This document shows, in pieces, positions 44,495-57,985 of a DNA stretch of 64,000 nt (position 1 is the stretch's first letter; every line of letters begins with the position of its first letter). This stretch comes from Rubrivirga sp046845755 (lineage in GTDB: Bacteria > Bacteroidota > Rhodothermia > Rhodothermales > Rubricoccaceae), in NCBI RefSeq assembly GCF_046845755.1, contig NZ_CP177357.1:3782001-3846000 (forward strand), written 5' to 3'. The position numbers and the translations under genes were made by a program. Below the pieces are notes generated by a model that saw only the letters and a list, made by a program, of their open reading frames with translations, made no database searches and was not told the DNA's origin.

Positions 44495-44525
44495 CAAAGA
44501 TGGCCGCGCCCCCCTTTCGGAGCAA
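44495..44525 (-). promoter_or_regulatory. candidate promoter of the multiheme-cytochrome operon
   Basis: On the minus strand, TTG (44525-44523) is followed after 20 nt by CATCTTTG (44502-44495), matching the Bacteroidota TTTG/TAnnTTTG arrangement with one change. It lies 4 nt ahead of the cytochrome b GTG, so the transcript would be nearly leaderless. Confidence 0.4.
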
Positions 44526-44591
44526 GGCCGCCGCGAGTCGGATGCGCGAGCCCCTTATAGAAGAGGTCTGGTGCCTCTGTGCCGCGCTGTC

Positions 44592-45344
44592 CTACCCGTC
44601 GTTCCCGGTGTAGATGCGGATCTCCTGGCCGGGGTTGAGCATGCCGCCCGGCCGCGGCTCCTGCCGACGGACGCGGCCGCTGTCGGCGCGGGGCGAGTCC
44701 ACCCACAGCTCCGCGTCGCGGATCGCGGCGCGCGCCTCCGGCACGTCCATCCCCACCACGTCCGGCACCGTCACCTCGCGCCGGGTGTCGACGCCCGGGC
44801 TGATCCACAGCGTCACGCGCGTCCCGACAGGTACGCGGCTCTCCGCCTCAGGCAACTGCCGGGTCACCGTGTTCTCGTACGGCGTCCGCACCGAGTCCGT
44901 CTCGACCCGTTCGACCACGAGCCCTCGGTCGCCGATGTCCTCGCGCGCCTTCCCCTCTGACAGCGACACGACCGACGGCACGACCGCCAGCTGCTTGGGG
45001 CTCTCGTTGACGTAGTAGTAGATGCGCCGGCCGGGCTTCACCGTCGTCCCGGCAGCCGGACTCTGGTCCACCACTACGTCGGCCGCGACGTTCGGGTTGA
45101 ACGGCTGGACCTGCTCCTCCCAATCGAGACCCGCCAACAGGAGTGTACTCTGCGCGTCGTCCGGCGCCAGCTCGCGGACGTCGGGCACGGTGACGGCCGC
45201 GTCGTGTCGGGTCCAGATCGGCATCACGGCCAAGTTGAACAGGAGAGCGAAAGCCACGAGCCCAGCGACGATCGCGCCGAGGCCGAGCCAGAAGGCACGG
45301 TCGGTCAGCGTCGCGCGGAGGCCCTTCGAATCGGAGCGTGCCAT
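44592..45344 (-). CDS. PASTA-domain membrane protein
   Basis: 250 residues. One membrane helix (about 17-40, FWLGLGAIVAGLVAFALLFNL) is followed by three PASTA domains: VTVPDVRELAPDDAQSTL, AVVPSVVSLSEGKAREDI and VTVPDVVGMDVPEARAAI. Each is followed by a 'V..Q.P..G..V..G..I' end. PASTA modules bind muropeptides or beta-lactams in penicillin-binding proteins and Ser/Thr kinases. Here there is no kinase or transpeptidase domain. The protein is probably periplasmic and cell-wall-sensing, or a partner of a wall synthase. A TATCTTTG box lies 40 nt upstream of its ATG. Confidence 0.92.
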   Translation of the reverse strand: MARSDSKGLRATLTDRAFWLGLGAIVAGLVAFALLFNLAVMPIWTRHDAAVTVPDVRELAPDDAQSTLLLAGLDWEEQVQPFNPNVAADVVVDQSPAAGTTVKPGRRIYYYVNESPKQLAVVPSVVSLSEGKAREDIGDRGLVVERVETDSVRTPYENTVTRQLPEAESRVPVGTRVTLWISPGVDTRREVTVPDVVGMDVPEARAAIRDAELWVDSPRADSGRVRRQEPRPGGMLNPGQEIRIYTGNDG

Positions 45345-45384
45345 GCGGTACAGGGGGTTAGCCCACGCGGCGATCGCGCGGGCC

Positions 45385-45392
45385 CAAAGATA
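45385..45392 (-). promoter_or_regulatory. TATCTTTG promoter box upstream of the PASTA gene
   Basis: On the minus strand, TATCTTTG exactly fits TAnnTTTG and lies 40 nt upstream of the PASTA ATG. No clear TTG is found at the expected distance. Confidence 0.45.
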
Positions 45393-45799
45393 GCCGGAGG
45401 GCGACCCTGTTCAGCCTCACACCCGCCTCACGTCGTCTCCTTCGCGTGTGCATGGACACCCCCCGACCGGACCGGTATCATGGCATCCGCAGCAGGGACG
45501 GCGTCGTCCGCGACTCGCCCCGCTGCTCTGTTCTATACCGGATGACGGACCGCGATCGACCGCCGATGCGCACCGCAACGAAGGGTTTGTGAACCCGACC
45601 GCGCGGCTTGCCAAGGCCCCGTTCGCACCCGTACCATGGGCTCCCCTCGAAACGGGGGCTGGGGCTTCGCACTCGCCGACTCGTTCGGCGCTCGACTCAA
45701 CCGAGAAGAGAAAACGAAGCGCTTGACGCCCGGCTGCGGAGTCCGTAGTTTGGCAGGACGCCCCGGAGGCAAGGCTGGTTCGCCAGCGCCGCCTCCATC

Positions 45800-45837
45800 G
45801 GCACCGTTCCTTGAGAGATTGGAAGCATAGCGAGCCC
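45800..45837 (+). repeat. 16S processing stem, 5' strand
   Basis: GGCACCG...GAAGCATAGCGAGCCC here is complementary to 47633-47667 beyond the 16S 3' end (outer GGCACCG/CGGTGCC and inner GAAGCATAGCGAGCCC/GGGCTCGCTATGCTTC). It is the expected RNase III stalk that loops out pre-16S. Confidence 0.85.
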
Positions 45838-46052
45838 TCGTCGGCCGCTCGATCACTGGCTCCGCCAGCGGTCAGCGGACAGACGAGACAAGTCAAAACC
45901 GGATCTCTTCGGAGATCCAAACACAAGCTCAACAGCAGGCGATGTCTGAGAGGATATCGCAACTCGGACTTTCGGTTCGGTCTTCGGACCGGTCGAAAGG
46001 CCACTCGATCCCTGAATTGGTCTTCGGACCAGGCAGGAGATCAGATTCTTCT

Positions 46053-47584
<1,532 letters not shown>

Positions 47585-47829
47585 AGAGCTCGACAGCTCC
47601 TCTATCCGCAGCCTCGCGCTGGCGGTCGACATGGGCTCGCTATGCTTCTCTCTCTCAATCCGGTGCCACAGGGCATTCGGCGGCGTTTCACAGTGACGGC
47701 TCTTGGGCCTCGCTATGTTCGTCTCCCGGACGGTTCGCCGTCCACGAGGCCTCGGCCTCTGTTCTTTTAGACCGTTGTTGGTCCGCTCCCACCGGAGCGA
47801 CCGTCCAGCCCACGCCGATGGTGTGACGC
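47585..47829 (+). other. internal transcribed spacer, 16S to tRNA-Ile
   Basis: No gene. It contains the 3' strand of the 16S processing stem (47633-47667) and a GGACGG-TTCG-CCGTCC hairpin (about 47737). Confidence 0.8.
47633..47667 (+). repeat. 16S processing stem, 3' strand
   Basis: Complement of 45800-45837; starts GGGCTCGCTATGCTTC and ends CGGTGCC. Confidence 0.85.
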
Positions 47830-47903
<74 letters not shown>

Positions 47904-47940
47904 CCGCTGGTTTGCTTTCGAGCTTCCAGTCACGCTTATC

Positions 47941-48013
47941 GGGGCCATAGCTCAGTTGGTAGAGCGCCTGCTTTGCAAGCAGGATGTCGGGGGTTCGATT
48001 CCCTCTGGCTCCA
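47941..48013 (+). tRNA. tRNA-Ala (TGC)
   Basis: 73 nt. Acceptor GGGGCCA pairs with TGGCTCC and includes the G3-U70 pair that identifies alanine tRNA. Anticodon loop TTTGCAA with TGC. CCA is not encoded. Confidence 0.97.
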
Positions 48014-48232
48014 CTCCCTGACGCCCGACTCCCTCAATGGGGTCATGACCTTCGGGTCGGGGCGGCAGACTGGGTCTCTTGAGACCCGGACGGTTCCTTG
48101 ACATGTTGATAGCCGTAGCAAAATTGTATTAGGTCGAGTCGACCTCCTTCGGGAAGTTGGCTCGTCTCGCTGAGAAAGATCATCGAGCGCTCTGGAACAT
48201 CTCCAGATCGTACGTAGACTCATATGAGGTCG
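48014..48232 (+). other. internal transcribed spacer, tRNA-Ala to 23S
   Basis: No gene. It holds the GGGTCTCTTGAGACCC palindrome (about 48072-48087) and the 5' strand of the 23S processing stem (48100-48133). Nearer the gene, CGTACGTA...ATGAGGT is partly complementary to ACCTCATA...TACGTA past the 23S 3' end. Confidence 0.8.
48100..48133 (+). repeat. 23S processing stem, 5' strand (34-bp inverted repeat)
   Basis: 34 nt that match the reverse complement of 51243-51276 at 32 positions, starting GACATGTTGATAGCCGTAGC. It forms the outer stalk that loops out pre-23S. Confidence 0.88.
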
Positions 48233-51152
<2,920 letters not shown>

Positions 51153-51242
51153 ACTCCACCTCATACGTGTGTACGTATCGTGAGGAGAGGTTCAAGACGC
51201 TCGATGGTTGTTTGAATGAGAGGCTTGGGTTCGCCCAGGCCG

Positions 51243-51276
51243 CCTGATACAATTTTGCTACGGCTATCCACATGTC
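51243..51276 (+). repeat. 23S processing stem, 3' strand
   Basis: Reverse complement of 48100-48133 with two mismatches; begins CCTGATACAATTTTGC. Confidence 0.88.
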
Positions 51277-51284
51277 GCTGACTT

Positions 51285-51395
51285 CTTGGTGACTATAGCG
51301 CGGGGGCTCCACCTCTTCCCATTCCGAACAGAGCCGTTAAGCCCCGCAGCGCCGATGGTACTGCCTTTAGGTGGGAGAGTAGGTCGTCGCCAAGT
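51285..51395 (+). rRNA. rrf: 5S ribosomal RNA
   Basis: About 111 nt. The terminal stem CTTGGTGAC pairs with GTCGCCAAG. Loop landmarks CCATTCCGAACAGAGCCGTTAAGC and GATGGTACTGC are typical. It ends just before a strong terminator. Confidence 0.94.
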
Positions 51396-51401
51396 TCTTT
51401 T

Positions 51402-51439
51402 GAGCCCCGTCACTCGTTGAGTGGCGGGGCTCTTTTTTT
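51402..51439 (+). terminator. intrinsic terminator of the rRNA operon
   Basis: A 14-bp stem, GAGCCCCGTCACTC (51402-51415) with GAGTGGCGGGGCTC (51419-51432, one G-U), a GTT loop and a run of seven T (51433-51439). It is the clearest Rho-independent terminator in the window. Confidence 0.95.
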
Positions 51440-51503
51440 GGGCGTGTCCGCCCTCAGCGGCGTTGGTCTCAGCCGTGAGCGCCGGCGTATGGACGAGCGA
51501 GAG

Positions 51504-52112
51504 TCAGCTCAGGTGCTCATGCGCATCGTCCAGCACGGTGGCATGCAACTCCTCGACGGAAGCGTGGCCATCGAGCGGCACGACTCTTTCGGGTTCCGCT
51601 CCAGCGATCGCACGGTACGCCTCGCGGATCCGTTCGAAGTAGCGGTCCCCGCCCTGTTCCATGCGATCGCTCGCGCGATCCCCACGCCGAGCGGCAGCCG
51701 TTTCTAGCCCCACGTCTACCCAGTAGGTGCGAGCGGGGAGCGTGTTGAACGTGGCGAAGCGGTGGAGGGCGGCCATCCACTCTGGGTCTGCGAGCCTACG
51801 GCCGGCGCCTTGGTAGGCCGTCGCGGAATCATGAAAGCGGTCGGCGATGACGACGGTGCCCCGAGCGAGCGCGGGCTGGATCACGTCGGCGACGAGCTGG
51901 GCGCGGGCGGCGGAGAACAGCAGGAGTTCGGCGCGGCCATTCACCACGCCGTCAGGGTCGAGGAGCAGGGCGCGGATTCGCTCGCCCAGTGCGGTGCCTC
52001 CAGGTTCGCGCACCTCCACGACGTCGTGCCCTCGTTGGCGGAGCGCGTCGGCGAGGAGGCGGGCCTGAGTGCTCTTGCCCGAGCCGTCGATCCCTTCGAA
52101 GCTGAAAAACAT
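51504..52112 (-). CDS. tmk: thymidylate kinase
   Basis: 202 residues from the ATG at 52112 (MFFSFEGIDGSGKSTQ), the start that fits the family. P-loop GIDGSGKST, REPGGTALGERIR with the dTMP-binding Arg, IADRFHDSATAYQGAGR (DR[YFH] motif), and a lid region RRGDRASDRMEQGG. It phosphorylates dTMP to dTDP in the cytoplasm. The conserved DR-Y of many Tmk enzymes is DRFH here. It is divergent from the TPR-aroE operon. Confidence 0.94.
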   Translation of the reverse strand: MFFSFEGIDGSGKSTQARLLADALRQRGHDVVEVREPGGTALGERIRALLLDPDGVVNGRAELLLFSAARAQLVADVIQPALARGTVVIADRFHDSATAYQGAGRRLADPEWMAALHRFATFNTLPARTYWVDVGLETAAARRGDRASDRMEQGGDRYFERIREAYRAIAGAEPERVVPLDGHASVEELHATVLDDAHEHLS

Positions 52113-52211
52113 GGAGATGTGGACCGCTGTGGGCTGGGAGAGACCGGAGGAACATCCGGTGAGGGTGTCGTATGAGGGGGACAAAGACGGCGCGCGGCTG
52201 CCCGGCGTGCA

Positions 52212-52240
52212 TTGCTTTGGCCCTTGGGGCCGACTATACT
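52212..52240 (+). promoter_or_regulatory. promoter of the TPR-aroE-pgeF operon
   Basis: -35 TTGCTT (52212-52217), 17-nt spacer, -10 TATACT (52235-52240). The first ATG is 68 nt further on. It is one of the few clear hexamer-type promoters in the window. Confidence 0.55.
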
Positions 52241-52308
52241 AGCGTACGCGCGGCGGGACCTCGGGCCGCGGGTCCCCCACTTGACAAGAGCCTCGCGCTC
52301 GACCCCGA

Positions 52309-53721
52309 ATGTTCGATTTCGAGTTCGACGACTTCGGCGACGACCGGTCGGACGACCTCATCGAGGCGTACGAAGCCCACCTGCGCGAGGGCGGCCCGGG
52401 CTTTTTCGACACGGACGACCTCGAGTACATCGCCACGACGTACTTCGAGACGGGCCGGATGGATGAGGCGCTGGCCGTCGTCGACGTGCAGATCGAGCGC
52501 GCGCCGGGGTCCTCCGATCCGTGGATGCGGCGGGGCGTGCTGCTCAACCATCTCGACCGTCAGGACGAGGCCCTGGAGGCGTACGACGAGGCCCTCGCGC
52601 TCAACCCCGTCGACGCCGAGACACTCGTGAACCGGGGGATTACGCTCGACACCCTCGGTCGGCCCGAGGAGGCCGTCGAGGACTTCGACCGGGCGCTGAT
52701 GTTCGACGCGCTCGCGTCGGACGCCCTGTTCAACAAGGCCATCTCGCTGGAGAAGCTGGACCTCTTCGACGAGGCGGCGTCCGCGCTGGAGACCTGCGCC
52801 GAGGTCGACCCCGACCACCCCGAGGTCTGGTACGAACTCGGCTTCTGCTACGACCAGCTCGACCGGCTCGACGACAGCGTCTCCGCCTACGACCGCCAGA
52901 TCGACGTCGACCCGTACGCCCAGAACGCGTGGTACAACCGGGGCATCGTCTTGAACCGGCTCGGCCGGACCGAGGAGGCCGTCGCCAGCTACGACTTCGC
53001 GGTCGCCATCGACGACGGGTTCACATCCGCGTGGTACAACCGGGGCAACGCGCTCGCGGGCGCCGGCGACGCGCAGGGCGCGGCCGACAGCTACCTCAAG
53101 GTGCTCGAGCACGAGGACGGCGACGCGGCCACGTTCTACAACCTGGGCCTGGCCTACGACGACCTCGGCGACTACCCGACGGCCGTCGAGTACTTCCGCC
53201 GCGCCGTCGCCGACGACGCCGAGTACGCGGACGCGTGGTACGGCATGGGCTGCGCGCTCGACGGGCAGAGCCTCTATAACGAGGCGCTCGTCGCCTTTGC
53301 CCGCGCGATCGCGTTGGCACCCGAGGAGAGCGAGTACTGGCACGCCCGCGCCGACACCGAATACAACGCCGGCCGGCTCGGCGAGGCGCTGCGCGCGTAC
53401 ACGCACGTCGTCCGCCTCGATCCGACGAACAAGGACGCCTGGCTCGACCTTGCCGAGACGCGGATGGAAGCTGGCCTGCGCGACGAAGCGCTCGACGCCT
53501 TTTCCCAGGTCGTCCTCCTCGACCCCGACTCGTCCGAGGCGCACCTGCGACAGGCGTGGGCGCTCGCGTCGATCGGCCAGCGCGAGAGCGCGATCCGCTC
53601 GTTCCGCCGCGCCGCTGAGCTGGACCCGTCGCGCGCCGACGAGATCCGCCGGACGTACCCCGACCTGATGGGCGGCGACGCCCACACGACCGGCCGATCG
53701 CGCGGCGACGACCGGGGCTAG
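52309..53721 (+). CDS. acidic tetratricopeptide-repeat protein
   Basis: 470 residues with no signal peptide, strongly acidic. The N-terminus MFDFEFDDFGDD is followed by about 12 TPR units of 34 residues, for example DPWMRRGVLLNHLDRQDEALEAYDEALALNP, AETLVNRGITLDTLGRPEEAVEDFDRAL and NAWYNRGIVLNRLGRTEEAVASYDFAVA. Such cytoplasmic scaffolds are conserved in Bacteroidota, often next to aroE. The function is not established. It directly abuts the aroE GTG (stop at 53719-53721, start at 53722), so the two are coupled. Confidence 0.9.
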   Translation: MFDFEFDDFGDDRSDDLIEAYEAHLREGGPGFFDTDDLEYIATTYFETGRMDEALAVVDVQIERAPGSSDPWMRRGVLLNHLDRQDEALEAYDEALALNPVDAETLVNRGITLDTLGRPEEAVEDFDRALMFDALASDALFNKAISLEKLDLFDEAASALETCAEVDPDHPEVWYELGFCYDQLDRLDDSVSAYDRQIDVDPYAQNAWYNRGIVLNRLGRTEEAVASYDFAVAIDDGFTSAWYNRGNALAGAGDAQGAADSYLKVLEHEDGDAATFYNLGLAYDDLGDYPTAVEYFRRAVADDAEYADAWYGMGCALDGQSLYNEALVAFARAIALAPEESEYWHARADTEYNAGRLGEALRAYTHVVRLDPTNKDAWLDLAETRMEAGLRDEALDAFSQVVLLDPDSSEAHLRQAWALASIGQRESAIRSFRRAAELDPSRADEIRRTYPDLMGGDAHTTGRSRGDDRG

Positions 53722-54573
53722 GTGGCCGGGGGCGGAGGCGACATCACGGCCCGGACTCAGCTTGCGGTGTTGTTGGGCGATCCCGTCGGGCGGTCGCTGT
53801 CGCCTGTGATCCACAACGCCGCGTTTCGGGTGCAGGGCATCGACGCGGTCTACCTCGCGTGTGCCGTCGAGGCCGGTCGGCTGGCGGCGGCGGTCGAGGG
53901 GCTGGCGGCGCTCGGCGCGCTCGGCGCGAACGTGACGATCCCCCACAAGCAGGCCGCCCTCGCACTGGCGGACGAGGCGACGCCGACCGCGCGCTCGCTC
54001 GGCGCGGCGAACACGCTCGTCCGCACCGAGGCGGGCTGGCGGGCCGACAACACGGACGTGGCCGGGTTTCTCGCGCCGCTCGACGCGCACCGCCAGCGGC
54101 TGGCCGGGGCGTCGGTCGTCGTGCTCGGCGCCGGAGGCGCGGCGCGAGCGGTCGCGTACGCGGCGCTGACCGAATTGGGCGCGCGCGTGACGGTCGCCGC
54201 GCGGCGGCGCGAGCAGGGCGAGGCACTGGCGGCGGACTTGGGCGCCGTCGGGCCTGTCGCGGTCACAGGGCTTGACGACACCGCTGCGATCCATGACGCC
54301 GCGCTCGTCGTCAACGCGACGCCGCTGGGGACGGGCGACGGGCGGATGCCGATCGACGCGAGCGCGCTGCACGCCGGGCAGATCGTCTACGACTTGGTGT
54401 ACCGCCCGGCCGTCACGCCCTTGCTCGCGGCGGCACGGGCGGTCGGCGCGGCGACCATCGCCGGGCTCCCGATGCTGCTCGGCCAAGCCGCCGCCTCGTA
54501 CCGCCAGTGGACCGGCCGCGACTTCCCCCTCGACACCGCGCGCCGCGCCGCGCTCACCGCCCTCGACCCGTGA
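53722..54573 (+). CDS. aroE: shikimate dehydrogenase
   Basis: 283 residues from the GTG immediately after the TPR stop. Substrate motif GDPVGRSLSPVIHNAAF, NVTIPHKQAAL with the catalytic lysine, AANTLVR and DNTDVAGFLAPL with the catalytic aspartate. The nucleotide site is VVVLGAGGAARAVAYAAL with AARRREQG after it. The C-terminal LPMLLGQAAASYRQWTG is typical. It reduces 3-dehydroshikimate with NADPH in the chorismate pathway. Its stop overlaps the next GTG by 4 nt. Confidence 0.95.
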   Translation: MAGGGGDITARTQLAVLLGDPVGRSLSPVIHNAAFRVQGIDAVYLACAVEAGRLAAAVEGLAALGALGANVTIPHKQAALALADEATPTARSLGAANTLVRTEAGWRADNTDVAGFLAPLDAHRQRLAGASVVVLGAGGAARAVAYAALTELGARVTVAARRREQGEALAADLGAVGPVAVTGLDDTAAIHDAALVVNATPLGTGDGRMPIDASALHAGQIVYDLVYRPAVTPLLAAARAVGAATIAGLPMLLGQAAASYRQWTGRDFPLDTARRAALTALDP

Positions 54574-55256
54574 CCCAGTCCATTCTCCGCCCCACGCTCG
54601 CGACCGACCCCCGGCTGGTGGCCGGGTTCACGACGCGAGACTTTTCGCCCGCCGAAGCAGGGCAGGACGCCGCGCGCGCGCGGCTGGCGGAGATCACCGG
54701 GATGCCCGTTGCCTCCGTCGGCCAGGTCCACGGCAACGATGTCGCCGTCGTCGATGCGCCTGTCCGGGTCGAAGCGCACGACGGGCTCGTGACGGCGACG
54801 CCCGGCCTCGTGCTCAGCGTCGTCGCGGCCGACTGCGCGGTCGTGCTGCTGGCGGACGCCGAGTCGGGCGTGGTCGGCGCGTGCCACAGCGGGTGGCGCG
54901 GGACCGTCGCGGGCATCGTCGGCGAGACGGTCGCGGCGATGGCCGGGCTCGGCGCCGAGCCGGCCCGGATGCGCGCGTACCTCGGCCCGTGCATCTCGAC
55001 GGAGGCGTTCGAGGTCGGCGAGGAGGTGGCGGCCGCGTTCCCCGACGCCGTCGTCGAGCGCCGCCCCGAGTGGCCGCGCCCGCACGTCGACCTCAAGGCC
55101 GAGCTGGGCCGCCAGCTTGCCGAAGCGGGCGTCGGCGACATCGAGACGTCGCCCGGCTGCACGGTCCGCGACGGCGACCGGTTCTTCTCGTACCGGGCCC
55201 AGAGCGGCACGCCCGGGCGGATGCTCGGGTTCGTCGGGCTGCGGGCGGGCGCGTAG
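54570..55256 (+). CDS. pgeF: PgeF/YfiH-type purine nucleoside phosphorylase-like (laccase-domain) protein
   Basis: 228 residues from a GTG overlapping the aroE stop. Motifs of the DUF152/YfiH family: VGQVHGNDV, VVAADCAVVLL, CHSGWRGTVAGIV and YLGPCISTEAFEVGEEVA. The conserved His-Cys-His set (H in QVHG, C in ADCA, H in CHSG) forms a zinc site. Members are called peptidoglycan editing factor or polyphenol oxidase, and show adenosine phosphorylase/deaminase activity. The operon place next to aroE is seen in related genomes. Confidence 0.92.
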   Translation: MTQSILRPTLATDPRLVAGFTTRDFSPAEAGQDAARARLAEITGMPVASVGQVHGNDVAVVDAPVRVEAHDGLVTATPGLVLSVVAADCAVVLLADAESGVVGACHSGWRGTVAGIVGETVAAMAGLGAEPARMRAYLGPCISTEAFEVGEEVAAAFPDAVVERRPEWPRPHVDLKAELGRQLAEAGVGDIETSPGCTVRDGDRFFSYRAQSGTPGRMLGFVGLRAGA

Positions 55257-55267
55257 GCCGAGCCGTG

Positions 55268-55275
55268 TATCTTCG
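55268..55275 (+). promoter_or_regulatory. TATCTTCG promoter-like box upstream of recJ
   Basis: The same octamer as upstream of the sulfatase gene (27985), 28 nt before the recJ ATG. Confidence 0.35.
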
Positions 55276-55303
55276 CGGTCAACGAATAGCTGACCGACTG
55301 ATC

Positions 55304-57091
55304 ATGACTGAAGACCCGATGACCGGGGCCTCGACCGACGAGGCCGCCGGCGACACGACCCGGTGGACGCTGCGCCCGGTCGAGGACGAGCTGCTGGTGG
55401 AGGCGCTCGCGTCCGACCTCAACGCGCTCCCCCACGCACTCGCGAGGTCGCTCGCGCTCCGGGGCGTCCGGAGCTACGACGACGCCCACACGTTTTTCCG
55501 CCCGTCGCTCTCGCGCCTGCACGACCCGTTCGAGATGCGCGACATGGACCGCGCCGTCGAGCGCGTCGCCCGCGCCATCCGGACCGGCGAGCGCGTGCTC
55601 GTCTTCGGCGACTACGACGTCGACGGGACGACCTCGACGGCGATGCTGACCACGTTCCTGGCCAGCCAGGGCGTCGAGGCCAGCTTCTTCATCCCCAACC
55701 GCTTCGAGCACGGCTACGGCCTCAGCGCGCCCGGCATCGACGCGGCCGTCGAGCGCGGCGCAAGCCTCGTGATCGCCATCGACTGCGGCATCACGGCCGT
55801 CGACGCGGCGGCGTACGCGGCGTCGAAGGGCGTCGACCTGGTCATCTGCGACCACCACACGCCCGGCGACACGCTGCCCGTCGCGGCGGCCGTCCTCGAC
55901 CCCAAGCGCGAGGACTGCGACTACCCCTTCGACGGCCTGAGCGGCTGCGGCGTCGGCTTCAAGCTGATCCAGGCCGTGCTCTCGGAGCTGGGCCTGCCGC
56001 CCGAGGAGGCGTGGCCGTACCTCGACCTGGTCGCCGTCAGCACCGCCTGCGACATCGTGCCGATGGTGGGCGAGAACCGCGTGCTGATGCGGGCCGGGCT
56101 CAAGCAGCTGTGCGACGCCCCGCGCGTCGGCATCGCCGCGCTCGCCGAGCAGTCGGGCGTCGACCTGAATGCGTGCACGGCTTCGAAGATGGTCTTCCAG
56201 ATCGGGCCGCGCATCAACGCCGCCGGGCGGATCGCGGACGCGGGCATCGCCGCCGAGCTGCTGGCGTCGACCGACCCCGTCGAGGCGCGGCGCCTGGTCG
56301 CCGAGATCGAGGGGATGAACCTGCGCCGCCGCGAGCTCGACCGCCAGACGCGCGACGAGGCGTTCGAGATCGCCGAGCGGCTGATGGACGACGACCCCCT
56401 CGCGCTGGTCGTCTACAAGCCCGGCTGGCACCCCGGCGTCATCGGCATCACCGCCAGCCGCGTCGCCGAGAAGTTCCACCGCCCGACCGTCTTGCTCACG
56501 TCCGGCGGGGCCACGGGCCGGGCCAAGGGCTCCGCGCGGTCGGTCAAGGGCATCTCGATCTACGACGCGCTCGCGCAGTGCTCGGACCTGCTCGACCGGT
56601 TCGGCGGCCACGCCTTCGCCGCAGGCCTCGCGCTCCCCATCGGCCAGGTCGACGCCCTCCGCGAGCAGCTCCAGACGGCCGTCGGCCGCGCGGTCACCGA
56701 GGCCGACCTGGTCCCGGAGATCGAGTTCGACGCGCCGCTCCACTTGGGCGACGTGTCGCCCCGGTTCTGGAGCGTCCTCAAGCAGTTCGGGCCGCACGGC
56801 CCGGACAACCTGCGCCCGATGTTTTGGGGCCGCGGCCTGCGCGTCGTCGGGCAGCCGTCGTGCGTCGGCGCCCAGAAGCAGCACTTGCGGATGCGCGTGG
56901 CCCAGATCGACGGCGGGCCCGTGTTCTCGGTGATCGGGTTCGGGCTGGCCGAGAAGCACGAGGCCGCGCTCACCAGCGTCCGCCGCGGGCAGCCGCTGGA
57001 GCTGGCGTACCAGGTCGACGAGAACACGTGGAACGGGCGGACGACGCTCCAACTCCGCGCCCAAGACCTCCGGCTGCAAACTGGGGAATAA
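55304..57091 (+). CDS. recJ: single-stranded-DNA-specific exonuclease RecJ
   Basis: 595 residues from the ATG at 55304. DHH phosphoesterase motifs: VFGDYDVDGTTSTAM (motif I), VIAIDCGIT, VICDHHTPG (the DHH motif), PYLDLVAVSTACDIVP, QIGPRINAAGRI, and the DHHA1 segment LLDRFGGHAFAAGLAL. The OB-fold C-terminal domain ends in LRAQDLRLQ. The Mn/Mg-dependent 5'-3' exonuclease serves RecF-pathway recombination, mismatch and base-excision repair. Length matches the family. Confidence 0.95.
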   Translation: MTEDPMTGASTDEAAGDTTRWTLRPVEDELLVEALASDLNALPHALARSLALRGVRSYDDAHTFFRPSLSRLHDPFEMRDMDRAVERVARAIRTGERVLVFGDYDVDGTTSTAMLTTFLASQGVEASFFIPNRFEHGYGLSAPGIDAAVERGASLVIAIDCGITAVDAAAYAASKGVDLVICDHHTPGDTLPVAAAVLDPKREDCDYPFDGLSGCGVGFKLIQAVLSELGLPPEEAWPYLDLVAVSTACDIVPMVGENRVLMRAGLKQLCDAPRVGIAALAEQSGVDLNACTASKMVFQIGPRINAAGRIADAGIAAELLASTDPVEARRLVAEIEGMNLRRRELDRQTRDEAFEIAERLMDDDPLALVVYKPGWHPGVIGITASRVAEKFHRPTVLLTSGGATGRAKGSARSVKGISIYDALAQCSDLLDRFGGHAFAAGLALPIGQVDALREQLQTAVGRAVTEADLVPEIEFDAPLHLGDVSPRFWSVLKQFGPHGPDNLRPMFWGRGLRVVGQPSCVGAQKQHLRMRVAQIDGGPVFSVIGFGLAEKHEAALTSVRRGQPLELAYQVDENTWNGRTTLQLRAQDLRLQTGE

Positions 57092-57236
57092 CAGAGGGGC
57101 GGTCGGGAACGCCCTTGAAAGAGGGGAGGGAAGTCGGTGCCCGACCTGTAGGACGGGCCCGCACGTTGCCGCAAGCGGGGACTTCGGGTGGGCCAGGGGG
57201 AGTTCGAGCGGGTCTCCACTCCTCTCCCCCCACTCC

Positions 57237-57938
57237 ATGTCCACGACCCTCTCTCAGGCTGGCGTCTCGCCGACCAGCCGGCGCGAGTTTTTCAAGCGCG
57301 CCGGGTTCGGTGCCGTCGCCGTCGCCGCCGCCTCCACGCTGGCCGCGTGCGACTCCGACGACCCGACCGACGGCGACGTCGTCACGCTCGACTTCTCGAA
57401 CGACTTCGGCGTCCTCAACTACGCCTACGCCCTCGAGCAGCTCGAAGCCGGGTTTTACGCCACCGTCATCGGCGCGTCCGGCTTCACGTCGACGTTCTCG
57501 GCAGACGAGCAGGCCATCCTCCGGGATCTCGCAGCCCACGAGGGCATCCACCGCGACTTTTTCGAGGCGGCCATCCGGGGCGCCAACGGGATGCCGATCC
57601 CCGACCTGACGCCCGACTTCGACAGCATCGACTTTTCGAGCCGAAGCAACGTGCTCGCCGTCGCCCAGACGTTCGAGGACCTCGGTGTGAGCGCGTACAA
57701 CGGCGCCGGGAAGTACATCGAGAGCGAGGCCTACCTCCTGCTCGCGGGCAAGATCGTGTCCGTCGAGGCCCGCCACGCCTCGGTCATCGCGGGGCTGATC
57801 ACGCCCAACACGATCGCCGCGTCCGGCGTCATCGACGCCAACGGCCTGGACCGGGCCCTCGAGCCGTCCGCCGTGCTCGCCGCCGCCGCCCCCTTCATTC
57901 GCGACACGATCCGGGTGACGAACGTCCCGACGGTTTAA
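57237..57938 (+). CDS. exported ferritin-like domain protein (first of pair)
   Basis: 233 residues. The N-terminus has a twin-arginine-style SRREFFKRAGFGAVAVAAAS and a lipobox-like TLAAC, so it is probably Tat-exported and lipidated. The ferritin-like four-helix region (about 50-210) shows YALEQLEAGFYAT, EGIHRDFFEAAI, AQTFEDLGVSAYNGAGKYI and VSVEARHASVIAG, with glutamates and histidines placed for a dinuclear iron site. It matches the Bacteroidota 'ferritin_2/DUF4439-like' exported group, whose role is unknown; iron storage or an oxidase-like function in the periplasm is possible. A second such gene follows by 47 nt. Confidence 0.88.
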   Translation: MSTTLSQAGVSPTSRREFFKRAGFGAVAVAAASTLAACDSDDPTDGDVVTLDFSNDFGVLNYAYALEQLEAGFYATVIGASGFTSTFSADEQAILRDLAAHEGIHRDFFEAAIRGANGMPIPDLTPDFDSIDFSSRSNVLAVAQTFEDLGVSAYNGAGKYIESEAYLLLAGKIVSVEARHASVIAGLITPNTIAASGVIDANGLDRALEPSAVLAAAAPFIRDTIRVTNVPTV

Positions 57939-57985
57939 GCGCCGCCCCTCTCGTTCGCCTCCGACCTAATCGACTCCCCCCTCCA

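Larger units (their letters stand above)
45345..46052 (+). promoter_or_regulatory. rRNA operon promoter region and leader (no gene)
   Basis: I see no gene here. A purine-rich, UP-element-like stretch (45703-45720) precedes -35 TTGACG (45723-45728), a 17-nt spacer and -10 TAGTTT (45746-45751), which should start the pre-rRNA near 45758. The leader holds the 5' strand of the 16S processing stem (45800-45837) and two stem-loops with TTCG loops, GGTC-TTCG-GACC (about 45983 and 46020). Confidence 0.65.
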